A DNA stretch of 64,000 nt. It comes from Sphingobacterium sp. SGR-19 (GTDB lineage: Bacteria > Bacteroidota > Bacteroidia > Sphingobacteriales > Sphingobacteriaceae). This document shows, piece after piece, positions 52,638 through 61,651 of this stretch. Positions within the stretch are counted from its first letter, which is position 1. The number at the start of each line of letters is the position of its first letter. The translations under genes were made by a program, and so were the position numbers. Where the stretch lies: positions 1-64,000 of the forward strand of contig NZ_JAAKGS010000011.1 of assembly GCF_011043555.1 (NCBI RefSeq), in the 5' to 3' direction. The notes below the pieces were generated by a model. The model had not been told where the DNA came from and did not search any database. It was given only the letters and a program-made list of their open reading frames with translations.

Positions 52638-55600
52638 ATGTATAGAATAGTAATTATCTTGATGATATGCTGTGTGCATATAAGTTGGGCACAGGATATG
52701 AAGCCTTTGAAAGGGCGTGTGTTGGACGCTGTGACAAACACGGCGATTGCGGGTGCGGCTGTTACGGTAGACCGTTCTGCTGTAGCGGAACAAACCGGTG
52801 TAGCGGGACAGGTACAGCAGTCGGTCTTAGGGGCAATCACCGATGCGAACGGCGATTTCTCGCTTGACCTACCGCGTGATGTCAACACGGTTACGGTGTC
52901 TTTTATGGGGTATGAGCCTTTACGGATTAGGGTTTATCAAGGGCATAAAACGTTGTTGCTCCAACCAGACGATACCGCTTTGGAAGAGGTTATTGTAACG
53001 GGGTACAGCGATATTAAGAAGCGCAAGAATACCACAGCGTATACGAAAATCGATGCGGAAAAGATCAAGCAGTCGGGTGTGGCGAGTATCGAACAGATGC
53101 TGGAAGGACAGGTGTCGGGTATGCAGTTCTCGAATATAAACGGCGGACCAAACGGTGTATCGCAGATCCGCATCCGTGGTACGGTTTCGATGAACGGTAC
53201 GCAGGACCCGTTATGGGTGGTGGATGGTATGCCAATAGAGGGTACGGAGTTGCCCAACCGCTTGGATAAAGATGATATAAACACCTTAAGAAATCTGCCG
53301 ATTGCCGGATTGAACCCTGAAGATATCAAAGACATCTCTGTTTTAAGGGATGCGGCTGCTACAGCGATTTACGGTGCGCGCGCGGCAAATGGGGTGATCG
53401 TGATTACCACCAAAAGGGGACAAGCCGGGCCGGCAAAAGTAAGCGTCTCAGCGAATACATTTGTGACGCAACGACCGGACTTTGATCGTCTGAACTTGAT
53501 GAATGCTTCCCAAAAGGTCGATTTTGAACTGGAGATGGCTAAGCGGCCTGATTTGACGTACCGATCGGGTAAGGGGGCCATTGCGCGGTTGCTGACGGCG
53601 TCCAATGAATGGGATAGCTTTCGTGCAGGTGGGTTAACAGCATTGTCCGCCGAAACCCGAAATGCAATCGATGCGCTGCGTGGCAAAGAATATGATTGGG
53701 CGGATAATTTGTTCCGCAATGCGATCAATCAGCAATACAATGCATCGGTATCGGGCGGAACGGAAAACCATCGTTACTACGTTTCGGCAGGCTACTTTGA
53801 CGAGAAGGGAAGCATGCACAATGTCGATATGAATCGTTATAACTTAACCTTGAATAATGATTTTCGTATCAATAGCCGATTAAAAGCAGGGATAAACCTC
53901 TTGGGATCGATCACGAATCGACAAAACCCTATTCAAGATCCGGACGGATTTACCAATCCGAGCTATTACGCCCGTACAGTCAATCCGTATTTGGCGATTC
54001 GAAATGAGGATGGCTCGTATGTGTATGATCCGGATATTGACGGCTTTGAGAATGATACATACATTCCGTTTAACGCTATTGAAGAGAGGGAGAATACCAG
54101 ATATAGCTTATTCAACAAGGCGCTCAAGTCGATCTCCTACTTGCAGTACGATATCTTACATAATTTAAATATCCGTACGGAACTCGGTTTGCAGTTTGAC
54201 GAGACCGGTACCGAGAGGTTTATGGATCAGGACAGCTATTACAGGCGCAAGCTGTATCACGGCACACGATATTTTAGTAATGGAGAAAAGTACTTTTTGC
54301 CAGCGGGTGGTCTGATCGAAAATACGGCGAACAGTAGTTTCCAATACAATTGGAAGTCGTTCTTGAGTTATAATACGAGCTTTGGGGAACGCCATGAACT
54401 GGAAGCCATGGGCGGAACCGAATTGCGCCGTAGCAAAAACACCTTGATATCCACCAAAGGTTTTGGATTTAATCCAACAACGCTGACAACCAAGCCCATC
54501 GTTTTTCCAAATTCGGGATATGAAAACGATGAACGTTTCCGTCAATACGCCAAAAGTATTGGTGAAACGTCGTATGCTTCCTTTTTTGCGAATGCGACAT
54601 ATACGCTGGATCGTAAATATAACCTCTTCGGGAGTATTCGTTACGACGGATCAAATATGTTCGGCGTGGATCCCAAATACCGTTTCCTGCCTATTTGGTC
54701 GCTTGCTGGATCATGGATCGTTTCCGAAGAATCTTTCATGAGGGCTGTACCGACGATTTCCAACTTGCGCTTGCGCGCGTCTTATGGGATACAGGGTAAT
54801 GTGGACCGTAATACCTATCCCTTTTTCATTGGTCAGTATAGTAATGGAATGTTACTACCCGGATCTAATGAAGAAACTATCGTGGTGGATATGCCCGCAA
54901 ATGATAAACTCCGTTGGGAGCGTACGCAGACCTGGAACGCGGGGCTTGATATCGGACTTTGGGCAGATAGGGTAAACGTCACGCTGGATTACTACAACCG
55001 CAATAGTACCGATGTGATCAGTGTGAGCCAACTTGCGTTAGAGAATGGTTTTGAAAATATCCAGCGGAATTGGGCAGCGGTGAAAAATGAAGGAATCGAA
55101 CTCATGATTTCCAGCAGAAATATCGTACGCAAACGTTTTGAATGGGGAACGGATTTTAATATCGCCCATAATAACAATAAGCTAACGAAAGTACTGGCGG
55201 ATCCAAAATCGTACGTACTCGATAATCAGGAAGGTTACCCGATCAACTCCATATTCGTGTTACCGACAGCGGGACTGGATGCGGACGGCCTGATGCAATT
55301 TCAGGGAGCAACCGGAGAAACGGTAGCTTTCGAAGAATTTTATGGTCTCTACGATCCTTGGGCTGATTTTCTGCCGGGATATATGGTCGCTACGGAACTT
55401 ACACCGGATACATACCGTAGCAAATTCCGGTACTTAGGGAATGCAGATCCGAAATTTGTGGGCGGTATGACCAATAGATTCCGCTTTGATCGCTTTGATT
55501 TAGCGGTATCGGCGGCATTCAACTTGGACAGATGGATGCGCGCTACACCGCCGTACAATCCGGCAAGTGTGGATCGGGGTATGAACCAATCCAATAGGGT

Positions 55601-55964
55601 AATGGATGCGCTCCAAGGAAATGGCTTGCCGGCCTTGGGCAGCACGAATATCGAGGACAATGCACGCTGGATTGCGTACAGTTGGATGATGGACCATGAC
55701 CCGGTACGATCTTTTGGTTATTACGATATTTGGGCGAAAAATATGAGTTATGTGCGTATTAATAGTATTCGTTTAGGGTATACCATGCCGAGTAAGATCG
55801 CAAAGCGTATAGGTGCGGGTAATATCCGCTTCAATGTGGAGGGACGTAACCTTTTCGTTTTCGGTGATTCGTATGATGGTTACTTCGGTCCTGAAACGTA
55901 TGGTAATTTCTATGCGCAGCCTATTACCAAATCGTTTACGTTTGGTTTATCTGCCCAGTTTTAA
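52638..55964 (+). CDS. SusC/RagA-type TonB-linked outer-membrane protein without STN domain
   Basis: A signal peptide (about 1-18, ISWAQ) leads straight into a CarboxypepD-like domain (about 22-110) that contains an unusual ~25-residue insert (RSAVAEQTGVAGQVQQSVLG) before the normal ITDANGDFSLDLP. The SusC hallmark is modified (EEVIVTGYSDIKKRKNTTAYTKID). Plug (VSQIRIRGTVSMNGTQDPLWVVDG, ATAIYGARAANGVIVITTKRG) and barrel to residue 1108 follow, ending GLSAQF. Lack of STN fits the lack of a FecI/FecR pair here. It starts 12 bases after the metalloprotease and is followed by SusD after 21 bases. Confidence 0.95.
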   Translation: MYRIVIILMICCVHISWAQDMKPLKGRVLDAVTNTAIAGAAVTVDRSAVAEQTGVAGQVQQSVLGAITDANGDFSLDLPRDVNTVTVSFMGYEPLRIRVYQGHKTLLLQPDDTALEEVIVTGYSDIKKRKNTTAYTKIDAEKIKQSGVASIEQMLEGQVSGMQFSNINGGPNGVSQIRIRGTVSMNGTQDPLWVVDGMPIEGTELPNRLDKDDINTLRNLPIAGLNPEDIKDISVLRDAAATAIYGARAANGVIVITTKRGQAGPAKVSVSANTFVTQRPDFDRLNLMNASQKVDFELEMAKRPDLTYRSGKGAIARLLTASNEWDSFRAGGLTALSAETRNAIDALRGKEYDWADNLFRNAINQQYNASVSGGTENHRYYVSAGYFDEKGSMHNVDMNRYNLTLNNDFRINSRLKAGINLLGSITNRQNPIQDPDGFTNPSYYARTVNPYLAIRNEDGSYVYDPDIDGFENDTYIPFNAIEERENTRYSLFNKALKSISYLQYDILHNLNIRTELGLQFDETGTERFMDQDSYYRRKLYHGTRYFSNGEKYFLPAGGLIENTANSSFQYNWKSFLSYNTSFGERHELEAMGGTELRRSKNTLISTKGFGFNPTTLTTKPIVFPNSGYENDERFRQYAKSIGETSYASFFANATYTLDRKYNLFGSIRYDGSNMFGVDPKYRFLPIWSLAGSWIVSEESFMRAVPTISNLRLRASYGIQGNVDRNTYPFFIGQYSNGMLLPGSNEETIVVDMPANDKLRWERTQTWNAGLDIGLWADRVNVTLDYYNRNSTDVISVSQLALENGFENIQRNWAAVKNEGIELMISSRNIVRKRFEWGTDFNIAHNNNKLTKVLADPKSYVLDNQEGYPINSIFVLPTAGLDADGLMQFQGATGETVAFEEFYGLYDPWADFLPGYMVATELTPDTYRSKFRYLGNADPKFVGGMTNRFRFDRFDLAVSAAFNLDRWMRATPPYNPASVDRGMNQSNRVMDALQGNGLPALGSTNIEDNARWIAYSWMMDHDPVRSFGYYDIWAKNMSYVRINSIRLGYTMPSKIAKRIGAGNIRFNVEGRNLFVFGDSYDGYFGPETYGNFYAQPITKSFTFGLSAQF

Positions 55965-55985
55965 CGCTTTTTTAATTCTATTGAT

Positions 55986-57308
55986 ATGAGACAAAAATTT
56001 ATTTATATATGCATAGCCATCGCAGGGGTATTTATGCATTCCTGCGATAAATACTTGGATATACAGCCTGTGGGAACGGTTGTACCCTCGACCGAAGCCG
56101 ACTTTCGGGCGCTGCTGACCAGTGGATATTCGGTTTTTCCGACACATAAATCTTTATTATCCTTACGGACCGACGAATTGCTATTGGATGAATTTTCCAC
56201 GGACATGGCGGTTCTGAAAGATATTTATATCTGGAATGACCAAGCACCCGATCCGACAACGCTGTCTTATCCTTGGGCGACGTTCTACAAGAGTATATTT
56301 TATGCGAATTTGCTGTTGACAGAAATCGATGATAAATTGGGTGATAATGAGGTAACGAAGCAGCTAAAGGCGGAAGCCTACCTATTGCGGGCGTATAGCC
56401 ATTTTGAATTGCTCAACTGCTATGCGCCGGTGTATAGCGAAACGAACAGACGGCACAAGGGGATTCCTATTGCGCAGACGATCGATTTGGAACAGAAATT
56501 CCCGGTCAGGACGATGGAGGAGGTATATGCTTTTATCGCAGACGATATGGCACGCGCCACCGAATTGATGCAAGTAAGCAATCAACCCGCTGAACATCGA
56601 TACAGGTTTAGCAAACGGGCGCTCTATGCATTCAGTGCCAGGCTCCATCTATATCGTTCGGAATGGGCTAAAGCTTTGTCGGAAGCGCAAAAGGCCTTGG
56701 CAATCGAGGACGGACTGGTTGATCTGAATAATGGTGACGCTTTGGTACCTACAGATTTTGAATCCGTCGAATCTATCCAAGCAATGGATAATCCAGCGAC
56801 ACCGCAAGTACATTCGAGCACGTATGTTGCGAACAACATCATCGCGCTGTACGATCAGATCAACGATAAACGTTTTGCACACTATTTTAAAAAATCCGAT
56901 GATGAATACAGATCGCTTAAAGGGGGGAGTAACCGATTTAAGGTCAGCTTTAGAAATGGCGAACTTTATTTGATTGTCGCGGAAGCAGCATTGCATCTAG
57001 ATAACAAAACGGTTGCCTTGGAAGCATTTGATACGTTGGCGCAACATCGATTGTCGGCATCGGCTGCATCGGAACAGCAAAATAAGCTGGATGCGCTATC
57101 GAACGGAGAGCTATTGGAATTCCTGCAGGAAGAACGGACACGGGAATTGGCCTTAGAGGGTTTGCGCTGGTATGATTTGAAGCGTTGGGGCCGTCCTGAA
57201 ATCCAACATCTTTTTTTGGGTGAAACGTATACGCTACAGCAGGAAGATCCACGGTATACGATCCGCTATCCGAGAGAAGCGATCGAGAATAACCCCGAGT
57301 TGCTCTAA
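55986..57308 (+). CDS. SusD/RagB-type lipoprotein (short form)
   Basis: The lipobox FMHSC gives Cys19 or 20 as lipidation site, followed by DKYLDIQPVGTVVPSTEADFRALLTSGYS. Helical SusD segments are visible (QLKAEAYLLRAYSHFELLNCYAPVYSE, YLIVAEAALHLDNKTVALEAFDTLAQHRL, LLEFLQEERTRELALEGLRWYDLKRWG). At 440 residues it is short for the family, lacking some middle loops. It pairs with the SusC at 52638; a strong terminator follows at 57333. Confidence 0.93.
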   Translation: MRQKFIYICIAIAGVFMHSCDKYLDIQPVGTVVPSTEADFRALLTSGYSVFPTHKSLLSLRTDELLLDEFSTDMAVLKDIYIWNDQAPDPTTLSYPWATFYKSIFYANLLLTEIDDKLGDNEVTKQLKAEAYLLRAYSHFELLNCYAPVYSETNRRHKGIPIAQTIDLEQKFPVRTMEEVYAFIADDMARATELMQVSNQPAEHRYRFSKRALYAFSARLHLYRSEWAKALSEAQKALAIEDGLVDLNNGDALVPTDFESVESIQAMDNPATPQVHSSTYVANNIIALYDQINDKRFAHYFKKSDDEYRSLKGGSNRFKVSFRNGELYLIVAEAALHLDNKTVALEAFDTLAQHRLSASAASEQQNKLDALSNGELLEFLQEERTRELALEGLRWYDLKRWGRPEIQHLFLGETYTLQQEDPRYTIRYPREAIENNPELL

Positions 57309-57332
57309 TCGATTCGCGGAATCGACTGTTTG

Positions 57333-57378
57333 AAAAATCCCTTATGCTATGACCGTAGCATAAGGGATTTTTTCTATT
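57333..57378 (+). terminator. Strong Rho-independent terminator after the SusC/SusD operon
   Basis: A 17-base stem (57333-57349 with 57356-57372) with six-base loop is followed by TTTTTTCTATTTTT. It ends less than 15 bases before the start of the LytTR regulator gene, so that gene needs read-through or a promoter within this region. Confidence 0.92.
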
Positions 57379-57386
57379 TTTACCGC

Positions 57387-58103
57387 ATGGCTTGGCAAAT
57401 ACTTGTCGTAGAGGATGAAGAATGGGCGTGGGACAATCTCCGGGATATGTTGACGGCATTGCTTGACGCAGAAAATCCTATGCTGTTTAGGTTGGATACC
57501 GTTCGGGACGCGGTGGAATGGCTACGAAAAAATAGTCCAGATTTGATTTTTATGGATATACATCTGGCAGACGGTATCAGCTTAGAGATCTTTAAGCAAG
57601 TAGTGGTATCAGCGCCTGTTATTTTTACGACGGCTTACGATGATTATGCACTTGATGCTTTTCAGAATCAAGGATATGCTTACTTATTAAAACCTTTTGA
57701 TCGGGAGGATCTAGAGCAAGCTGTCGCCAAGGTGAGGAAATTGCTGCCTTCGGACGACCCACAGTATAAAAGTCGGTTCTTGGTTAAATATGGTATCCAT
57801 CTCAAATCGCTTCCCGTAGTCGATATTGCCTATTTTATGGCGGAGGATAAGACGTTATTTGTTGTCGAGAAAAACGGTGGACGATTTATCATAGAGGACA
57901 CTTTAATGGGGATTGCTACAAAACTGGATCCAGCACTTTTTTTTCAGGTAAACCGTAAATTTATTGTGCATATCGATGCCATCATATCGATGCTAAAAAT
58001 TAGCCGAGGTCGTGTAAAAGTAAAACTTGCACCCACACATGACGAGGATGTCATCGTTAGTCAGGAACGTTCGCTGCTCTTCCAGGAATGGCTGGGGCGC
58101 TAG
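57387..58103 (+). CDS. LytTR-family response regulator
   Basis: From ATG 57387 (238 residues): receiver domain with EDEE acidic cluster, Asp57 (LIFMDIHLADG) and LLKPF lysine, then a LytTR domain (about 135-235; RFLVKYGIHLKSLPVVDIAYFMAEDKTLFVVEKNGGRFIIEDTLMGIATKLDPALFFQVNRKFIVHIDAI). The longer frame from TTG 57330 runs through the terminator hairpin and is not credible. No kinase adjoins; the unpaired LytS-type kinase at 48514, at the other end of the metalloprotease/SusC/SusD operon, is the probable partner, and the tandem repeat at 49911 its probable target. Confidence 0.93.
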   Translation: MAWQILVVEDEEWAWDNLRDMLTALLDAENPMLFRLDTVRDAVEWLRKNSPDLIFMDIHLADGISLEIFKQVVVSAPVIFTTAYDDYALDAFQNQGYAYLLKPFDREDLEQAVAKVRKLLPSDDPQYKSRFLVKYGIHLKSLPVVDIAYFMAEDKTLFVVEKNGGRFIIEDTLMGIATKLDPALFFQVNRKFIVHIDAIISMLKISRGRVKVKLAPTHDEDVIVSQERSLLFQEWLGR

Positions 58104-58121
58104 TTCGCACTGCCATTCAAA

Positions 58122-58895
58122 TCACTTATCGACTTCGTCTTTCAATTTTTGCAATGCTGTTTTTTCTGTCCGGATATTAAGAAATTCCACTAACACCGAG
58201 AAAGCCATAGCAAAATAGATATAACCTTTAGGAATGTGCTGATCAAACGCCTCAGCTGTTAACGAAACCCCGATAAGTAGTAGGAAGGCCAATGCAAGCA
58301 TTTTGACTGATGGATAATCGTTGACAAACCTAGAAATTGTGGAAGCGGAAAGCAGCATAATAACAACCGCGACAATGACCGCTGCTATCATCACGCCGAT
58401 TTGATCTACCATTCCAACGGCTGTGATGACCGAATCAAGTGAGAAGACTAAATCGAGGATAATAATCTGTATAATGACACTCCGAAAGGTGATGGGCCTG
58501 CTTCGGCTGGTAGCTGTCTCTATATGTCCTTCTACTTTATGATGAATCTCGGTGGTTGCTTTATAAATCAGGAATAAACCGCCAAAAAATAAAATAAGGT
58601 CTCGACCAGATAACGTTAGGTATCGATACCACGAAGGATTTTCGATATTAAATGTATCGCCCAGATGAAGGAATGGTTCGGTCAGGCCCATAATCCATTT
58701 GATGGAGAATAATAAACCGACACGCATAACCAAGGCGAGTAGCAAACCAAGCTGTCTCGCCTTTTTTTGTTGTTCCAAAGGAAGCTTACCGCTCTGTATT
58801 GAGATAAATACAATATTGTCTATACCCAATACGATCTCCAATACTGTCAGTGTAAAAAATGAAATCCATATTTGAGGGTCCGCGATCCATTCCAT
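58122..58895 (-). CDS. TerC-family integral membrane protein
   Basis: From ATG 58895 (MEWIADPQIW) the protein has 257 residues and about seven membrane helices with the TerC hallmarks: SFFTLTVLEIVLGIDNIVFISI near the start and IIQIIILDLVFSLDSVITAVGMV in the middle, each holding the paired acidic residues of the family. The end of the chain is PKGYIYFAMAFSVLVEFLNIRTEK. TerC proteins have been linked to tellurite resistance and, in Alx/MeeF-type members, to metal (manganese) export at the inner membrane. An upstream Met at 58928 gives an unlikely 11-residue extension. Single gene. Confidence 0.94.
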   Translation of the reverse strand: MEWIADPQIWISFFTLTVLEIVLGIDNIVFISIQSGKLPLEQQKKARQLGLLLALVMRVGLLFSIKWIMGLTEPFLHLGDTFNIENPSWYRYLTLSGRDLILFFGGLFLIYKATTEIHHKVEGHIETATSRSRPITFRSVIIQIIILDLVFSLDSVITAVGMVDQIGVMIAAVIVAVVIMLLSASTISRFVNDYPSVKMLALAFLLLIGVSLTAEAFDQHIPKGYIYFAMAFSVLVEFLNIRTEKTALQKLKDEVDK

Positions 58896-59060
58896 AATGT
58901 ATGATTGTAATTTATTGTAATAATACAAATAACAAACTAGAAATGTTTAAATGTGGACACAAATCTTTTCGACCGTTCATTTCCCTTTCAAGATTGTCTT
59001 GATCGTAATATATATGGTCCGATCCTCAGTCTCGTCCTTTACATAGATCTTTTTAAGATG

Positions 59061-60224
59061 CTAATAACTCATTTTCACGATTTCATACACATCATCTGGT
59101 GTCAGGGATTTGTACTCACCGATGCCGGTCAAGTTTCTGTTGATGAAAGTCTGTTTGATACGCGCTGCGGTATCGTGGTAATCCGTAACATACTCGGAAA
59201 GCTTGGTGGCAATATCCATGCTGTGGAAGAAGTGTTCCATCTGTGCAATGCCTGCCTTCGCTTTTTCTTCAACCGTACCTTCGGTGATTCCCCATATGCG
59301 TTCCGCGTACTGCGCCAACTTTTCTTTTTTGGTTTCAAAATTATAACGGTAATGGGATGGCGCGATAATCGCCAAGGTACGTGCATGGTCGATACCATAG
59401 TAGGCCGTGAGCTCATGCCCCATAGCGTGTATTGCCCAATCGGTTATTACCCCTTTTTGGATAAGGCCATTGAGTGCCATGGTACAGCACCACATAAAGT
59501 TTGCTGCCGCACCGTAATCAAATTCCGATGTCATCAGTTTGGGTGCTGTTTCCTGTAGGCTGATCAAAATACTTTCGGCGATTCGTTCTTGCAAATCGGC
59601 AGCCGAAGGCGCTGTGATGTATTGCTCCAGCACGTGTGTATACGCATCGGTGATGCCGTTGATGATTTGCCTTCTGGGGATCGAGCGTACAACTTCAGGA
59701 TCCAATATCGAAAACTGTGGAAATACCCCAGGGCCGCCAGCAGCCAACTTTTCGTTTGTTTCTTTCCTAGATACCACATATCCGGAGTTCATCTCGGAAC
59801 CGGTGGCCGGGAGCGTCAGGATAGTTCCGAAAGGCATGCCTTGACCTTCTTCTGTCCGAATCCGAAGTTTCAGGATATCCCAGGGGTCACCTTGGTAGCC
59901 TACTGCAGCGGATAGAAATTTAACGCCATCGATCACAGATCCGCCGCCAACGGCTAAGAGATAGGTTACTTTTTTCTCTTTGATAAGGGCCAATGCCTGT
60001 AACAGTATGTTATATTCTGGATTGGCAGGAACACCTCCGAATTCATAAACTGTATGCTGTTGCAAGGCGTCCTTAACCTGTTCGTAAATGCCGTTTTGCT
60101 TAATGCTCCCACTGCCGTATACCATCAATACGATGGCATCCTGCGGGATTTGGAGCGCGACTTTAGGTATCTGATCTTGACCGAAAAGTATTTTTGTTGG
60201 GTTCTTATATTCGAAATTGATCAT
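59061..60224 (-). CDS. Iron-containing alcohol dehydrogenase (BDH/YqhD-like)
   Basis: A group III alcohol dehydrogenase of 387 residues: N-terminal Rossmann-like part (FEYKNPTKILFGQDQ, LAVGGGSVIDGVKFLSAA with the NAD(P)-binding GGGS) and helical metal-binding part with the conserved Asp and His ligands (NGITDAYTHVLEQYI, HAMGHELTAYYGIDHARTLAIIAPSHYRY). YqhD-type enzymes reduce short aldehydes with NADPH and protect against electrophilic aldehydes; BDH types make butanol. Cofactor cannot be settled here. It is a single gene with 132 bases before the TerC gene and 82 after the QorB-like gene. Confidence 0.95.
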   Translation of the reverse strand: MINFEYKNPTKILFGQDQIPKVALQIPQDAIVLMVYGSGSIKQNGIYEQVKDALQQHTVYEFGGVPANPEYNILLQALALIKEKKVTYLLAVGGGSVIDGVKFLSAAVGYQGDPWDILKLRIRTEEGQGMPFGTILTLPATGSEMNSGYVVSRKETNEKLAAGGPGVFPQFSILDPEVVRSIPRRQIINGITDAYTHVLEQYITAPSAADLQERIAESILISLQETAPKLMTSEFDYGAAANFMWCCTMALNGLIQKGVITDWAIHAMGHELTAYYGIDHARTLAIIAPSHYRYNFETKKEKLAQYAERIWGITEGTVEEKAKAGIAQMEHFFHSMDIATKLSEYVTDYHDTAARIKQTFINRNLTGIGEYKSLTPDDVYEIVKMSY

Positions 60225-60306
60225 GTTTCTTGCGTAGTTTATAGTACGAAATTAAAGAATTAAGCGCTTCTCCATGTTGTTTCAATGTAAATTCCGAAAG
60301 GTTCAA

Positions 60307-61164
60307 TTAATTTTCGCTAAATAACAATCCAGCTTTAACCGACTCGGCTAACGGTGTGGTAGGCCGCCCAATTAAATTGGATAAGACCTTCCGATCATCG
60401 AATAAATCGCCTTTGGAAGCGCCTACATCCCAGCTGGCGATTGCTTCTGCAACACTCTGGGGTAAACCTTGCGAGGCGAGCACACCTGCGTAATCCGCTT
60501 CGGGTAGATTATTGTATGGAATGTTTCTGCCCGTTTGCTTGCTAATTTCGGCTGCAAGATCGTGTAGGGTATAAGCTTCGTCGCCGGCTAGTTCGTATAC
60601 GTTGCCGATATGGCCATCGCTGCTCAATATGATGGCGGCTGCTTCTGCATAATCGGCTCGTGCGGCAGAAGAAATCTTACCTTCACCGGCACTACCGACA
60701 AAAGCGCCCGCCTGCAAGGCTCCGGGAATCGAGCCTGTATAGTTTTCGGTATACCAGCCGTTTCTTAAGATGGTGTAGGGGATGTCGGAAGCCTGAAGTA
60801 GTGCTTCGGTTTCGACATGTTCTGCTGCCAAACTCAACGTGGATGTAGCTGCATGAAGCAAGCTGGTATACACGATCCATTTAACACCGGCCTGACGTGC
60901 AGCATCGATAACACGTTGATGTTGTACTTTGCGTTGGCCTACCTCGTTTCCGGAAATGAGCAGGAGATGCTCGATACCCTCTAACCCCTCGAACAATGTC
61001 TCTGGCTTGTCGTAGTCAAACATGGTTGAAGCAATACCAAGATCTGCTGCTTTCTCGGGCGAGCGTACCAAGGCAACAAGGCTTTCAGCGCCTAGACGGT
61101 GTTTTAATTGTTCTACTACCAAACGACCTAGTTGTCCGGTAGCTCCGGTGATTCCTATTTTCAT
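60307..61164 (-). CDS. QorB-like NAD(P)H:quinone reductase (NmrA/SDR type)
   Basis: The chain has the NAD(P)-binding start MKIGITGATGQLGRLVVEQL and QorB/YtfG-type blocks: HLLLISGNEVGQRKVQHQRVIDAARQAGVKWIVYTSLLHA, YTILRNGWYTENYTGSIP, and NLPEADYAGVLASQGLPQSVAEAIASWDVGASKGDLFDD near the C terminus. Length 285 equals that of E. coli QorB (286). It reduces quinones in the cytoplasm. It lies 54 bases downstream of the Rrf2-type regulator on the same strand, with a perfect palindromic operator at 61181-61205 in the gap. It is a far relative of the reductase at 1054-1935. Confidence 0.93.
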   Translation of the reverse strand: MKIGITGATGQLGRLVVEQLKHRLGAESLVALVRSPEKAADLGIASTMFDYDKPETLFEGLEGIEHLLLISGNEVGQRKVQHQRVIDAARQAGVKWIVYTSLLHAATSTLSLAAEHVETEALLQASDIPYTILRNGWYTENYTGSIPGALQAGAFVGSAGEGKISSAARADYAEAAAIILSSDGHIGNVYELAGDEAYTLHDLAAEISKQTGRNIPYNNLPEADYAGVLASQGLPQSVAEAIASWDVGASKGDLFDDRKVLSNLIGRPTTPLAESVKAGLLFSEN

Positions 61165-61180
61165 ATTGTGTTATTAAAGA

Positions 61181-61205
61181 TAATGTAATAAAAACTGTTA
61201 CATTA
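61181..61205. promoter_or_regulatory. Palindromic operator TAATGTAA-N9-TTACATTA before the QorB-like gene
   Basis: Eight-base perfect arms with a nine-base spacer, centred about 29 bases before the start of the reductase gene. The same design recurs before the regulator gene at 61652-61682. Arms and spacing are seen directly; binding by the Rrf2 protein is inferred. Confidence 0.7.
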
Positions 61206-61218
61206 ATATGTAAAAAAA

Positions 61219-61629
61219 TTATTTAAACTGTTGCACAAAATCTTCGAGTGTTCTGTTCGAAAGAGCCGCATACAGCGATTCGTCAGTTTCTATAAAGAGC
61301 TGCTCTAACTGGGTGTTAACTACTTTCCCTACAGGGCATTTTGGATTAGGGTTCTGATTTTTTTTTCCCAGCACGTGCGAGCTTTTTACCGCGTGATAAA
61401 TATCCGCTAAGCTTATTTCATTGCTTGGCACACCCAGCATGGATCCACCTTCCTTACCTTTTTTGCTAATCACCCAGCCCCGATCCTGTAGCAGTCCGAG
61501 TTCTTTACGGACAATCACAGGGTTTATCTGGATGCTGCCCGCAATCCAGTCGGAACTTAGCCATTCGTCTGGTGCTTTGGCTAGGAGCGTCAAAATATGG
61601 AGAGCCGTCGCAAACCTCGTGTTGTTCAT
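61219..61629 (-). CDS. Rrf2-family transcriptional repressor (YwnA-like, no Fe-S cysteines)
   Basis: The protein (136 residues) has the Rrf2 winged helix (FATALHILTLLAKAPDEWLSSDWIAGSIQINPVIVRKELGLLQDRGWVISKKGKEGGSMLG) and the dimer helix. Only one Cys (KCPVGK) is present, so the three-Cys Fe-S site of IscR/NsrR is missing; it resembles the YwnA/SaiR-like branch, in which a single Cys can react with thiol-modifying agents. Two matching operators, one before its own gene and one before the QorB-like gene, indicate autoregulation and control of the reductase. Confidence 0.9.
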   Translation of the reverse strand: MNNTRFATALHILTLLAKAPDEWLSSDWIAGSIQINPVIVRKELGLLQDRGWVISKKGKEGGSMLGVPSNEISLADIYHAVKSSHVLGKKNQNPNPKCPVGKVVNTQLEQLFIETDESLYAALSNRTLEDFVQQFK

Positions 61630-61651
61630 AAAGCAAAGATACGAAAAAAAA

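Noticed and set aside
57330-57386. Upstream extension of the LytTR regulator from TTG 57330
   Set aside because: The extension is translated terminator hairpin; the family N terminus begins at ATG 57387.
58953-59558. Plus-strand frame of 201 codons opposite the Fe-alcohol dehydrogenase
   Set aside because: The dehydrogenase on the other strand has all family motifs; the plus-strand peptide resembles nothing.
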